A stretch of DNA of 64,000 nucleotides from Nocardia exalbida NBRC 100660. Its GTDB lineage: Bacteria > Actinomycetota > Actinomycetes > Mycobacteriales > Mycobacteriaceae. The notes under the pieces are model-generated. The model saw only the letters and a program-made list of their open reading frames with translations. It ran no database searches and was not told the DNA's origin. Every line of letters starts with the position of its first letter. Position 1 is the first letter of the stretch. A program made the position numbers and the translations under genes. Positions 50,418-58,415 of this stretch are shown here, piece after piece. The stretch is taken from contig NZ_BAFZ01000165.1 in assembly GCF_000308575.1 (NCBI RefSeq), positions 119,932 through 183,931 on the forward strand. The letters are read 5' to 3'.

Positions 50418-50552
50418 ACCGGTGACGGTAGCAGCGGCAGCCGCCGCCGCGCACGGGAGTTTTTCGGCGGACGGAGATCGCGAAGTGCTCACCGGCGTGA
50501 CGGCTTTGCCGCATAATCGGGTTCGATTGGCACGCAATGACATCGGGGGTCG

Positions 50553-51842
50553 ATGAGCACGCGCAGGGCGGTGCTGCAAGCGGGAATGGTTGTCCCGTTG
50601 GCCGCCGCGTGCGCGCCGGACCTGCTGTTGGGCAGCTCCGACGCGGTGCGTGTAGGGGTGTCGTGGAGCGGACAGGAACTGGCGGCCTTCCACACCGTGC
50701 TGGCCGGGCTGGACCTCGGGTTCGCGGTCGAAGTGATCCCCCTCGGCGACAACACCGACACCGCGTTCACCGCGGGCGGCCGGTCCGCGCCGGACGTGGT
50801 GTTGCTTCCGCAGGCGGGACGGGTGCGTGAACTCGCCGAACGCCACGAACTGCGGCCTGTCGACGAGACGGTGTGGGCCGACGAACTCGGCCCCCGCTAC
50901 GCCCAGCCCTGGCAGCAGTTGCTGCGCTACGAGGATCGGCTCTACGGTGTGCCGTTCAAGGCCGCGGACAAGTCGCTGGTGTGGTTCGACCGGCAGCAGT
51001 TCGCCACCCACGGCCTGGGTGAACCGGCCGCCTGGATGCTCGGTGACTGGGTCGACCGGATGGAGGTGCTGGCCCAGACGCCGATCCGCCCGCTCGCGCT
51101 GGCCGCCGCCGACGGATGGGTGCTGACCGACTTCTTCGAGAACGTGCTGCTCGCCGAATCCCCGCGCATCTACGACGAATTGGCCACCAAGCGCAGCCGC
51201 GAGTGGGACAACCCGCCGGTGCGGGCCGCGTTCGGGCATCTGGGGGTGTTGTGGGGGCAACGCCACGCCTTCCCCGGTGGCGTCGGCGTCGCCCTGAACA
51301 GGCAATTCTCCGACGCCGTCCGGGATGTGTTCCAGCACCGCCGTGCCGCGGCGGTCGTGGCCCCCGACTTCGCCGAACCCATCGTGCGCAGCGCGGTCCG
51401 CGCCTCCGGACGCAAGGTCGAAGACGCCGTGGGGGTCGTGCCGTTCCCGGCGGTGACCGCCGCGGCGGTGCGGCCGAAGATCGTCGGCGGCGACGTGATC
51501 GTGGTGACGCAGCAGGCGAACCCGCGCGCGGGCGAACTGGTCGAGAAACTGGCCGGGGACCGCGCCCCGCTGCCGTGGATCCAGCGCTACGGCGGTTTCC
51601 TCGCGCCGAACCTGCGCACCGAGGCGGACTACTCGCCGCTGCTGGCACCCTCGGCGCGGGAGCTCGCCGCCCGCAGCACCTTCGATCTGTCCGACCGGAT
51701 CGGGCCGGTCGGCGGCCGGGAAGGGCTGTGGCGGGTGCTGACGGAATTCCTCATCGCGATCGGTGACGGTGCGCAGACGCGGGTCGCCGACGCCACCGAA
51801 CGCGCGATCGCCGCGCTGGACGACGTCGAGCAGCGCCGATGA
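50553..51842 (+). CDS. ABC-type extracellular solute-binding lipoprotein
   Basis: 429 aa. Lipobox VVPLAAAC (Cys20). The body is of the sugar-binding type 1 family: PDVVLLPQAGRVRELAE, LLRYEDRLYGVPFKAADKSLVWFD, VVTQQANPRAGELVEKLAG. It lacks an obvious sugar-stacking signature, so ligand is unknown. It overlaps the fused permease gene by 4 bp (ATGA) and is divergent from the short ThrRS across the attenuator region. Confidence 0.85.
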   Translation: MSTRRAVLQAGMVVPLAAACAPDLLLGSSDAVRVGVSWSGQELAAFHTVLAGLDLGFAVEVIPLGDNTDTAFTAGGRSAPDVVLLPQAGRVRELAERHELRPVDETVWADELGPRYAQPWQQLLRYEDRLYGVPFKAADKSLVWFDRQQFATHGLGEPAAWMLGDWVDRMEVLAQTPIRPLALAAADGWVLTDFFENVLLAESPRIYDELATKRSREWDNPPVRAAFGHLGVLWGQRHAFPGGVGVALNRQFSDAVRDVFQHRRAAAVVAPDFAEPIVRSAVRASGRKVEDAVGVVPFPAVTAAAVRPKIVGGDVIVVTQQANPRAGELVEKLAGDRAPLPWIQRYGGFLAPNLRTEADYSPLLAPSARELAARSTFDLSDRIGPVGGREGLWRVLTEFLIAIGDGAQTRVADATERAIAALDDVEQRR

Positions 51843-53653
51843 CCTCGCCCCCGCATTTCGACATCAACGGTCTGCGCATCGAGCTGGCCACCCGCCGCAT
51901 GCGCGGACCGCTGGTTCCCGGCGGCAGGCCGCGGCGGTGGCTGGGTTGGCTGGCGGGACTGCCCGCGACGGTACTGACGGTCGCGCTGTTGGCGCTGCCC
52001 GCCGGATGGACCGTCCTCATCGCCGCACGGGCACGCCCGGTGGAGGTCCTCGCGTGCGCGATCGTCGCCGCGAGTGCCCTGCTGCCCGCGGCGCTGCGCA
52101 GACGGCTGAGAGCGCCACGGAGGCGAATCCTGGCATGGGTCTTCGCGATCGGCGGCACCGTCGGCGGGCTGTGGCTGCTGGGCGGCACGATGACCGCCGA
52201 CGGCCGGGGCGCCTACCTGCGCACGCTGCTGTGGGTGGCCTTCGGGATCGGGTTGCTGATCGTGGCGCTGGCGATCGCCTGGTGGGGGCGGGCGGCGCGA
52301 TGGCTGTGGCTGCCGCTGATCGTGCCGTTCGGCGTGTCGGCGTTCGTATCCGGGGTGGCGTTCCGGGTGATCTTCGGCAACGGCGCCCGATGGCTGGACA
52401 TCCAGGACGTCGGGCTCTACCGGTGGTGGCTGGCGGCGATGCTCGGGTCGGCGTTCCTGTGGACCTGGCTGGGCTTCCTCACCGCGCTGTTCCGCGCGGG
52501 AATCCATGCGATAGAAGCCGATCCGGCGCGCGCCGGGTACCTCTACCGCGACGACGGCAGGCCGCTGGCGATCCGCCTGTACGAGCTGCTGCGCCCGGTG
52601 CTGCTGATCGCCGGGCTGGCCGTGGGGGTCGCGGCCGCGCGCGTGTTCGACGTGGTGCTGATCGGGGTCCCCGGCGCGCTCGAATACCAGGTCGACAGCG
52701 CGACCGTGCATTGGTGGCGGCTGGCCGCCGACGCCGACCCCGGTGTCGCCGCGGCCTACACGCTGCCGCTGGCGGTGCTGGTGGGCGCGGTCGCCTGGCT
52801 GCTGCAAGTGGACGTGCGCAGGCACCGCGCGAGCTGGTCGGCGGTGCGCGCGATCTCGGTGGCGGGACGGCGGCGCATCGGCCCCGGGCGCGCGGCGGGC
52901 ATCGTGCTGGTCTCGCTGCTGGTGCTGTACCCGATCGGCGTACTCGCCTACACCGCTGTGCGCGGACACGAGGGCTTCGGATTCTCCGCCGTCGCTCTGG
53001 TATCGGGCGACGACGGACTGTGGCGCTCACTGCAGACCACCGCCTGGGTCGCGGGCATCGCGACGGTGGTCGTGGTGACCGCGGCCGTTCCCGTGGCCTA
53101 CCGGCTGGCCGCGCTGCGACCCAACGGCACCGCCGCTCGGCTGGCGGTCGTGGCACTGGTGGTGCTCGCGGTGATCCCGGCGCAGACCTACCTCGGGCCG
53201 CTCGACGGTCTCGTCGACGCCTACGAGTTGTCGGGAACGCGGATCCCGCTGATCCTCGTGCACGCCGCCGCCGGACTGCCGGTCGCCATTCTCGTGCTGC
53301 GCGGCGCGATGCTCGCCCCACCGGGCAGCACGGCCTCCGACGCCCTGCACGGCCTGGCCAGTCCGGGCACCATCGCCCAGCGCGTGCTGGCCTCCTCCGG
53401 GCCCGCGCTGGGGGCGGTAGCGGTGCTCGAATTCGTCCAGGTGTGGAACGACTTCTTCATCGGCCTCGTGGTCAGCGGAGCGGGAGCGAGCCCGTGGTCG
53501 CTGCTGCTGTGGGGCGAAGCACGGCAATTCGGTGAGAACAGCGCGCAATTGGCCGCCGGAGCGCTGGTATCGGCCGTGCTGCCGGTGGCGCTGCTGCTGG
53601 TGACCTGGCGGCGCTGGGTCGTGCCCGGGCTGACCGGTGGAGTGCTGCGATGA
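51839..53653 (+). CDS. Fused double ABC permease (MalF+MalG-like in one chain)
   Basis: 604 aa, about twice a single permease. The N-half has some eight hydrophobic helices with the docking loop AGYLYRDDGRPLAIRLYELLRPVLL. The C-half from about residue 350 (IVLVSLLVLYPIGVLAYTAV) holds a second permease with the docking loop LHGLASPGTIAQRVLASSGPAL and the VLEFVQVWNDFFIGL signature of MalG-type subunits. Such fusions are rare in carbohydrate importers. No ATPase is encoded next to it, so it would rely on a shared ATPase such as MsiK or it may have another role. Confidence 0.82.
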   Translation: MTSPPHFDINGLRIELATRRMRGPLVPGGRPRRWLGWLAGLPATVLTVALLALPAGWTVLIAARARPVEVLACAIVAASALLPAALRRRLRAPRRRILAWVFAIGGTVGGLWLLGGTMTADGRGAYLRTLLWVAFGIGLLIVALAIAWWGRAARWLWLPLIVPFGVSAFVSGVAFRVIFGNGARWLDIQDVGLYRWWLAAMLGSAFLWTWLGFLTALFRAGIHAIEADPARAGYLYRDDGRPLAIRLYELLRPVLLIAGLAVGVAAARVFDVVLIGVPGALEYQVDSATVHWWRLAADADPGVAAAYTLPLAVLVGAVAWLLQVDVRRHRASWSAVRAISVAGRRRIGPGRAAGIVLVSLLVLYPIGVLAYTAVRGHEGFGFSAVALVSGDDGLWRSLQTTAWVAGIATVVVVTAAVPVAYRLAALRPNGTAARLAVVALVVLAVIPAQTYLGPLDGLVDAYELSGTRIPLILVHAAAGLPVAILVLRGAMLAPPGSTASDALHGLASPGTIAQRVLASSGPALGAVAVLEFVQVWNDFFIGLVVSGAGASPWSLLLWGEARQFGENSAQLAAGALVSAVLPVALLLVTWRRWVVPGLTGGVLR

Positions 53654-53698
53654 AGCGGACCTCACCGGTGGCCACCGGTGAGGCAAGGGAGGAACCGG

Positions 53699-55426
53699 GT
53701 GAGTACATCGACCGAACCCACCGACCCGGTCGGGCAGACCGCGACGCCGCGATCGTCCATCTGGATCGGTTTTCTGGGCACCGCGTCGCTGGTGGCCTAC
53801 ACCGTGCTGTTCGAGCTGGTGCGCACCCTGGTGGTGAACTCCTTCGGGGAGAACGCCCTCGTGCAGTTCTTCAACGGGCCGCTGCGCTGGTTGTCGGTGC
53901 TGTTCATCGCGACGGCCGCGACCTATGCGCTGTCCCGGTTCGCCCGCGGTTATCGCACCAAGATGCGCACCGCCCGGGAAATGGACCTGATCGCCGGTCT
54001 CGTCGAACCGGGCCCCGCACTGGCCGACCGCACGCCGCGGGTGGCCGCGCCGCCCCCACGGCGAGTCGCGGCGTTGAACGGGCATCTCATCGCCGCGGTG
54101 CTGCGGGACCTGCCGGTGCACGACTACGAAACCGTCGCGCTGCTGGCGGTGCTGAACGCCATTCGGGACACGCCGGGGCGGTTGCCGCTGGCCCGGGAAC
54201 CCTCGGCGCGCACCGCGGCGAAACTGCTGGAGGGGCTGCACCGCCGCGGGGTCCTCGCCCCCGATGGCGCGCAGCGGTTCTGCGTGCGTCTGGTGCCCCA
54301 ATCGCCGGATCGCGCGGCGGTGACCGCCGGACCGCAGTGGGCCGCGGCGCTCACCGCGCTACTGCACCACTACGGCGATCGAGCAGGCCGCTGGGCGATC
54401 GCGCTGGAGTCACGGCGCTTCGCCGTCGGCGCTCGCCGCTGGTTCGAGGCCGAGGAACCCTATCTGCGCGACCTGGTGGCCGCCTGCGCGAGGGCAGCGG
54501 ACACCGAAGCCGAGCCGGGCGTGGAATTTCCCCCGGTAGCGGTCGGGCACCTCATACGTCTCGGCCACGCCTTGGACGTCTGGTACGCCCGACGCGGTCT
54601 GGGGGAGAACGAGAACGGGGTGGCCGACGACCTGCGCTCACTTCCCGGCATCGACGAGCTGAACCGCGACCTGGTGATGCTGCGGGCGGGTCGGCTGCGC
54701 GCGCGACCGCGCGGCTATCGGCCGCGGCGGTTGTCCACGAGCCTGGCCGCTCGCTGGGAACACCAGACGGCGCTGGGCACGCTGGCCACCGCGGCGCCGG
54801 ATCTGGACAAGGTGGCCGACCAGTTGGAGACCGCGTGGTGGTTGCTGCCGCGCGACGACGTCGCCGGTGAGGTGTGCGCCCTGATCAACCTCGCCGTCGT
54901 GCACATCCGGCAAGGACGCCTCGACGCTGCGCAGGATCGTCTCGAACTCGCCGAATCCCTCACCCGCGCGGGCCTCGATCCCGACGGACGCGCGCAGACC
55001 CACGAGACCATGGGCGCTCTGTGGTGGGCCCGCGGCGAGCCCCGCCGAGCGCTGCGCTGCTGGCAACTCGCCCTGACCGGTTACCGCGCGCTCGACGACG
55101 ACCCCGGCATCGGCCGCTGCCTGCAACACCTCGGCTCGGCGGTCGTCGCCGACCCCGATCACGCCACCCTGCTGCTGCCCACCGACCCACCCCTCACCCG
55201 CACCGACGCCGTGCGCCAGGCCACCGGATGGCTCGCCGAAGCCCGCCGCAGGCATCGCGACGCCCAGCACGTCGGATACTACGTCGGCCGAGCCCGTTCG
55301 AGACTCCGCGCCGATCGCGGCTTCCTCGACCTGCTCCCGGCCCGCCGCCGCACCCCCCTCACCCACATCGACCAGTGGCCCGCTCCCCTCGAAGACCACG
55401 CCCACCGGCCGCGCGCCGACCACTGA
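53699..55426 (+). CDS. Membrane-anchored helical-repeat (TPR-like) protein
   Basis: 575 aa. Two membrane helices (FLGTASLVAYTVLFELV and LRWLSVLFIATAATYAL) near the N-terminus, then a long soluble region. Residues about 360-490 show TPR-like helix pairs: EVCALINLAVVHIRQGRLDAAQDRLELAESL, QTHETMGALWWARGEPRRALRCWQLALTGYRAL and IGRCLQHLGSAV. The middle resembles a winged-helix-like or regulatory domain but I cannot assign it. GTG 53699 has GGGAGG 8 bp upstream. It follows the fused permease by 45 bp, so it is part of the same operon and may scaffold or sense for it. Confidence 0.8.
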   Translation: MSTSTEPTDPVGQTATPRSSIWIGFLGTASLVAYTVLFELVRTLVVNSFGENALVQFFNGPLRWLSVLFIATAATYALSRFARGYRTKMRTAREMDLIAGLVEPGPALADRTPRVAAPPPRRVAALNGHLIAAVLRDLPVHDYETVALLAVLNAIRDTPGRLPLAREPSARTAAKLLEGLHRRGVLAPDGAQRFCVRLVPQSPDRAAVTAGPQWAAALTALLHHYGDRAGRWAIALESRRFAVGARRWFEAEEPYLRDLVAACARAADTEAEPGVEFPPVAVGHLIRLGHALDVWYARRGLGENENGVADDLRSLPGIDELNRDLVMLRAGRLRARPRGYRPRRLSTSLAARWEHQTALGTLATAAPDLDKVADQLETAWWLLPRDDVAGEVCALINLAVVHIRQGRLDAAQDRLELAESLTRAGLDPDGRAQTHETMGALWWARGEPRRALRCWQLALTGYRALDDDPGIGRCLQHLGSAVVADPDHATLLLPTDPPLTRTDAVRQATGWLAEARRRHRDAQHVGYYVGRARSRLRADRGFLDLLPARRRTPLTHIDQWPAPLEDHAHRPRADH

Positions 55427-55631
55427 CCATTACGCCGCCGCGGCGGGCACGGCAAGACCCGGCTCCTCCCGTGACGCAGGCAGCGCCGCCCGGACTCGCG
55501 TCGATGCCTGCGCACGGTGGTCGCTGTGAAAGGGTGAGCGAGTTCGTCATCGGCGCACCGGAGTAGACACATCGCAGTCGTTTCGGATCGAGACCTGTGC
55601 TGATGAGACGACCCGGCAGGAGGGACGGGAA

Positions 55632-56015
55632 GTGCGGCAGGTGTCCACGCGATCTGTGCTCGTCCTGGTTCGCCATGCGCAGCCCTTCATCCCGCGACCG
55701 GGCGGACCGGGTGACCACGAGCGGTCGTCGACCGGCGCGGGTAGAGGGCAGGCCGAGCGACTGGTCACCGAACTGGCCGCCGAACAACCCGCCGTGATCG
55801 TCTCCAGCGCCTACCTGCGAGCCGTCCAAACCGTCGAACCCCTGGCCCGTCTCACCGGCCTTCCGGTCCTCACCCACAACCGATTACGCGAGTGGGATTC
55901 CGGGATCGGCCCGACTCCAGACTATGCCCGCTACCACGCCCAGAGCTGAGCCGACCCGTCCTTCGCCAGGCCCGGAGGTGAGAGTTTGCGGCAGCTGACC
56001 GGCCGTGCCACCGCG
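55632..56015 (+). pseudogene. Broken histidine phosphatase (phosphoglycerate mutase-like)
   Basis: AGGAGG and a GTG open LVLVRHAQPF (RHG-type phosphohistidine motif), VSSAYLRAVQTVEPLARLTGLPV and LREWDSGIGPTPDYARYHAQS, then TGA at 55947. Reading on in the same frame gives ADPSFARPGGESLRQLTGRATA, the expected continuation, where the TGA stands in for the Trp codon usual in ESWADPSF. After about 56015 homology stops and the GHG half with the second catalytic His is missing. So the gene has both a nonsense mutation and a 3' truncation. Confidence 0.8.
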
Positions 56016-56282
56016 ATATGGCGGAGAGGCGATTTCTATCGTGCGGTATTCATTGGTCTTGCAATCCGTTGTGCTGCAGCAGGTGTCAGTGTCGTTATCT
56101 GTTGCCTGGCCGATGCACCCGAGGCCGGTCAGGTGGTGTGCGCGTGATTCGAGCCATTCGACGGCGAAGCCTAGGAAGACGACGGATCCGGGAAGAAACT
56201 TTGCGATATGGCGAACTTGGCGATCATCGACTACCGGCGTGGACCCGGGAGGGGCGGCGACGAGGTCGTTCAGGGCAACCAA
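55884..56282 (-). CDS. Uncertain ORF, Cys-rich, truncated
   Basis: A TTG at 56282 has GGAGG 9 bp upstream and overlaps the end of the GPP34 gene. It opens 132 codons. The first 78 (VALNDLVAAPPGSTPVVDDRQ... and CCSTTDCKTNEY) use GC-ending codons like a gene; the remainder is antisense to the phosphatase remnant. I do not recognise it. It may be a gene cut by the rearrangement that truncated the phosphatase at about 56015, or chance. Confidence 0.2.
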   Translation of the reverse strand: MVALNDLVAAPPGSTPVVDDRQVRHIAKFLPGSVVFLGFAVEWLESRAHHLTGLGCIGQATDNDTDTCCSTTDCKTNEYRTIEIASPPYRGGTAGQLPQTLTSGPGEGRVGSALGVVAGIVWSRADPGIPLA

Positions 56283-56839
56283 GGTCGGATTCCTCCGCTG
56301 AAGGAGGTGGCGTAGGCGTCTTGGTTCGCGTGTCGCAGCGTGTGTGCGGCTGCGTGGCATTCGGGGTAGGTTTCGATGGCGGTGGCGGCCCGGCGGATCT
56401 CGGAGCGGTGCCATCCGGGGCATTGCTGCTCGAGGGTGTCCACCGCTCTCAGCAATGCGATCAGAGCGGCATGCCGGGGTGTGGGTGGGTGTGCGTCGAA
56501 CAGGGTTCGTTGCAAGGCTTGCCGGAGGGCGGTTTTGCCGGGCACGTCGAGGGTCGGCCAGCGCCACGCCTGCGGCACAGCCCACCGGTGTGTGGGCATC
56601 TGGCACACTCTGCCCTCGGCGACCAATCCGGCCAGCAGCATCTTTCGCTGCGCTCGTGTCGAGCGGGGAATCCGGGGAGGTCGTGTCGAGCCCGACGTCT
56701 TCGAGACGACCGCAGGGCCGGAGGTTTCGAGGTATACGGCTGCGCCCAGGACATGAGACAGTTGCGGGCGGTCGATGAGGAGTGCTCCGGTGTTGTCGTC
56801 CAGCAGTAACCAGAGCAGGTCTTCGCCGAGTGTTGTCAT
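56270..56839 (-). CDS. GPP34 (GOLPH3-like) family protein
   Basis: 189 aa. The start TTLGEDLLWLLLDDNTGALLIDRPQLSHVLGAAVYLE is the GPP34 signature. The rest is helical, with KTALRQALQRTLFDAHPPTPRHAALIALLRAVDTLEQQCPGWHRSEIRRAATAI. Eukaryotic GOLPH3 binds phosphatidylinositol-4-phosphate; bacterial members are of unknown function, probably lipid or membrane binding. It starts 2 bp after the PAP2 gene's stop, so the two form an operon. Confidence 0.88.
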   Translation of the reverse strand: MTTLGEDLLWLLLDDNTGALLIDRPQLSHVLGAAVYLETSGPAVVSKTSGSTRPPRIPRSTRAQRKMLLAGLVAEGRVCQMPTHRWAVPQAWRWPTLDVPGKTALRQALQRTLFDAHPPTPRHAALIALLRAVDTLEQQCPGWHRSEIRRAATAIETYPECHAAAHTLRHANQDAYATSFSGGIRPWLP

Positions 56840-56841
56840 GG

Positions 56842-57594
56842 CTACGAGGCTGGCGTGATCTCGCTGTGAGGACGCTGAGACGGATGCTGGTTGTTTCGCC
56901 GAGGCGGCGGCGTGCGGATGATCGACCGGCAGGCCAGTAACCAGGCCCCGCCCAGCAGCCAGCCTGCGAGGATGTCGGTGGGCCAGTGCACGCCCAGATA
57001 CAGTCGCGACAGCCCGATCGCGGCGATGGTGCACACCGCCGCGGTGATCGCAGCCACCCGGAGGAGGCGTCTGCGTAGGTGGGGAAGAGTGACCGTGAGC
57101 AGGACACCGATCACAACCGTCGATCCGAGGGTGTGCCCGGAGGGGTAGGACTGGTTGGTTTCGGTGACCAGCTGATATTGCGGGGCGGGACGCGAGCGTC
57201 CGACCAGGTGTTTGCCACCGGCGACCGTGATCGATGCTCCAAGCGCCGCGGCCGCGACCACCAGCGCCGACCGCGATAGGCGCCGCCACGCCAGGACGGC
57301 GCATCCCACGCTGGCGATGAGTCCCATCGCGAGAGTGCCGCCCACGATGCTGATCGCCTTCGCGACAGCGCTCATACCGCTGCTGCGGTGGGTGATCGTC
57401 CACTGCAGCCATCGTTGGTCGAGGGCGATGGGCCGGCCGTGTTCAACCAGCACGAGAGCTGTCAGGATGATGACACTCAACGCCGCGACGGCCAGTCCGA
57501 ACAGCTCGTATCGGTGTGGGCGAAGCCACGACACCGGCGCCGCAGTATCGGGTGGGTGCAGGCGCGGCCGTGCGGGCACTGGAGTCGGAGGCAT
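56842..57594 (-). CDS. PAP2 family membrane phosphatase
   Basis: 250 aa with six membrane helices. The three PAP2 motifs are KHLVGRSRPAP (KxxxxxxRP), SYPSGHTLGS (PSGH) and SRLYLGVHWPTDILAGW (SRxxxxxHxxxD). It would dephosphorylate a lipid phosphate such as phosphatidic acid or an isoprenyl pyrophosphate at the membrane outer face. It leads the GPP34 gene and is divergent from the response-regulator gene across 89 bp, so the two-component system may control it. Confidence 0.92.
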   Translation of the reverse strand: MPPTPVPARPRLHPPDTAAPVSWLRPHRYELFGLAVAALSVIILTALVLVEHGRPIALDQRWLQWTITHRSSGMSAVAKAISIVGGTLAMGLIASVGCAVLAWRRLSRSALVVAAAALGASITVAGGKHLVGRSRPAPQYQLVTETNQSYPSGHTLGSTVVIGVLLTVTLPHLRRRLLRVAAITAAVCTIAAIGLSRLYLGVHWPTDILAGWLLGGAWLLACRSIIRTPPPRRNNQHPSQRPHSEITPAS

Positions 57595-57683
57595 GCGCCG
57601 AGGGTGTCGGATGCCGGCTGAGAGGATGTTGAGAGCGTCGAGGTGGGGGCCGGCGGCATCAGGCGGTGGTGCATGCTGGGTGG

Positions 57684-58415
57684 ATGCGGGTGCTGGTGGT
57701 GGAGGACGAGCCCCGGCTGGCGCAACTGCTGCGTCGCGGGCTCGAGACCGAAGGTGCAGTCGTTCAACTCGCCGATACCGGGACCGACGGATTGTGGTGG
57801 GCGCTCGAGGACGACTTCGATGTGATCGTGCTGGACATCATGCTGCCGGGCCTGAGCGGCTACGAGGTGTTGCGTAGGCTGCGCGCACGCGATGTGACGA
57901 CGCCGGTGCTGATGCTGACGGCGAAGGACGGCGACTACGACCAAGTGGACGCGTTCGATCTGGGTGCGGATGACTACCTGTCCAAACCGTTTTCCTTCGT
58001 CGTGCTCATCGCCAGGCTACGGGCGCTGCTGCGCCGCCGCAGCCCCCAGCAACCCGTGGCGCTGACCGCGGGTGATCTCGTGCTCGATCCGGCCCGCCGC
58101 GTCGTGCGCCGAGGTGACACGGGAATATCGCTGACCGCCAGAGAATTCGGTCTGCTCGAGTTCCTGTTACGGCACAAAGGCATGGCGTTGAGCAAAACGC
58201 AGATACTGCGGAATGTGTGGGATGCGCACTACGACGGACCGGAGAACGTTGTCGAGGTCTACATCGGCTATCTGCGCAGGAAGATCGATGCGCCCTTCGG
58301 CTGTGACAGCATCCAGACCCTACGGGGCGTCGGATACCGGCTGATCGACCCGGATGACCCCGACCGGCCCCGCGACGGGCAGATCGACCACGAAACAGGC
58401 TCCGCCCCAGCGTGA
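57684..58415 (+). CDS. OmpR-type response regulator
   Basis: 243 aa. Receiver: VVEDEPRL (acidic pair), phosphoacceptor Asp in VIVLDIMLPG, Thr in LMLTAKD and Lys in LSKPFSF. DNA-binding wHTH: VRRGDTGISLTAREFGLLEFLL...YIGYLRRKID...TLRGVGYRL. ATG 57684 gives the standard receiver start. The C-terminal 24 residues after GVGYRL overlap the convergent histidine-kinase gene by 96 bp. Confidence 0.93.
   Translation: MRVLVVEDEPRLAQLLRRGLETEGAVVQLADTGTDGLWWALEDDFDVIVLDIMLPGLSGYEVLRRLRARDVTTPVLMLTAKDGDYDQVDAFDLGADDYLSKPFSFVVLIARLRALLRRRSPQQPVALTAGDLVLDPARRVVRRGDTGISLTAREFGLLEFLLRHKGMALSKTQILRNVWDAHYDGPENVVEVYIGYLRRKIDAPFGCDSIQTLRGVGYRLIDPDDPDRPRDGQIDHETGSAPA

Noticed and set aside
55999..56269. RiPP precursor
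   Set aside because: Cys-rich end only; no radical SAM, lanthipeptide or lasso enzymes in the window.
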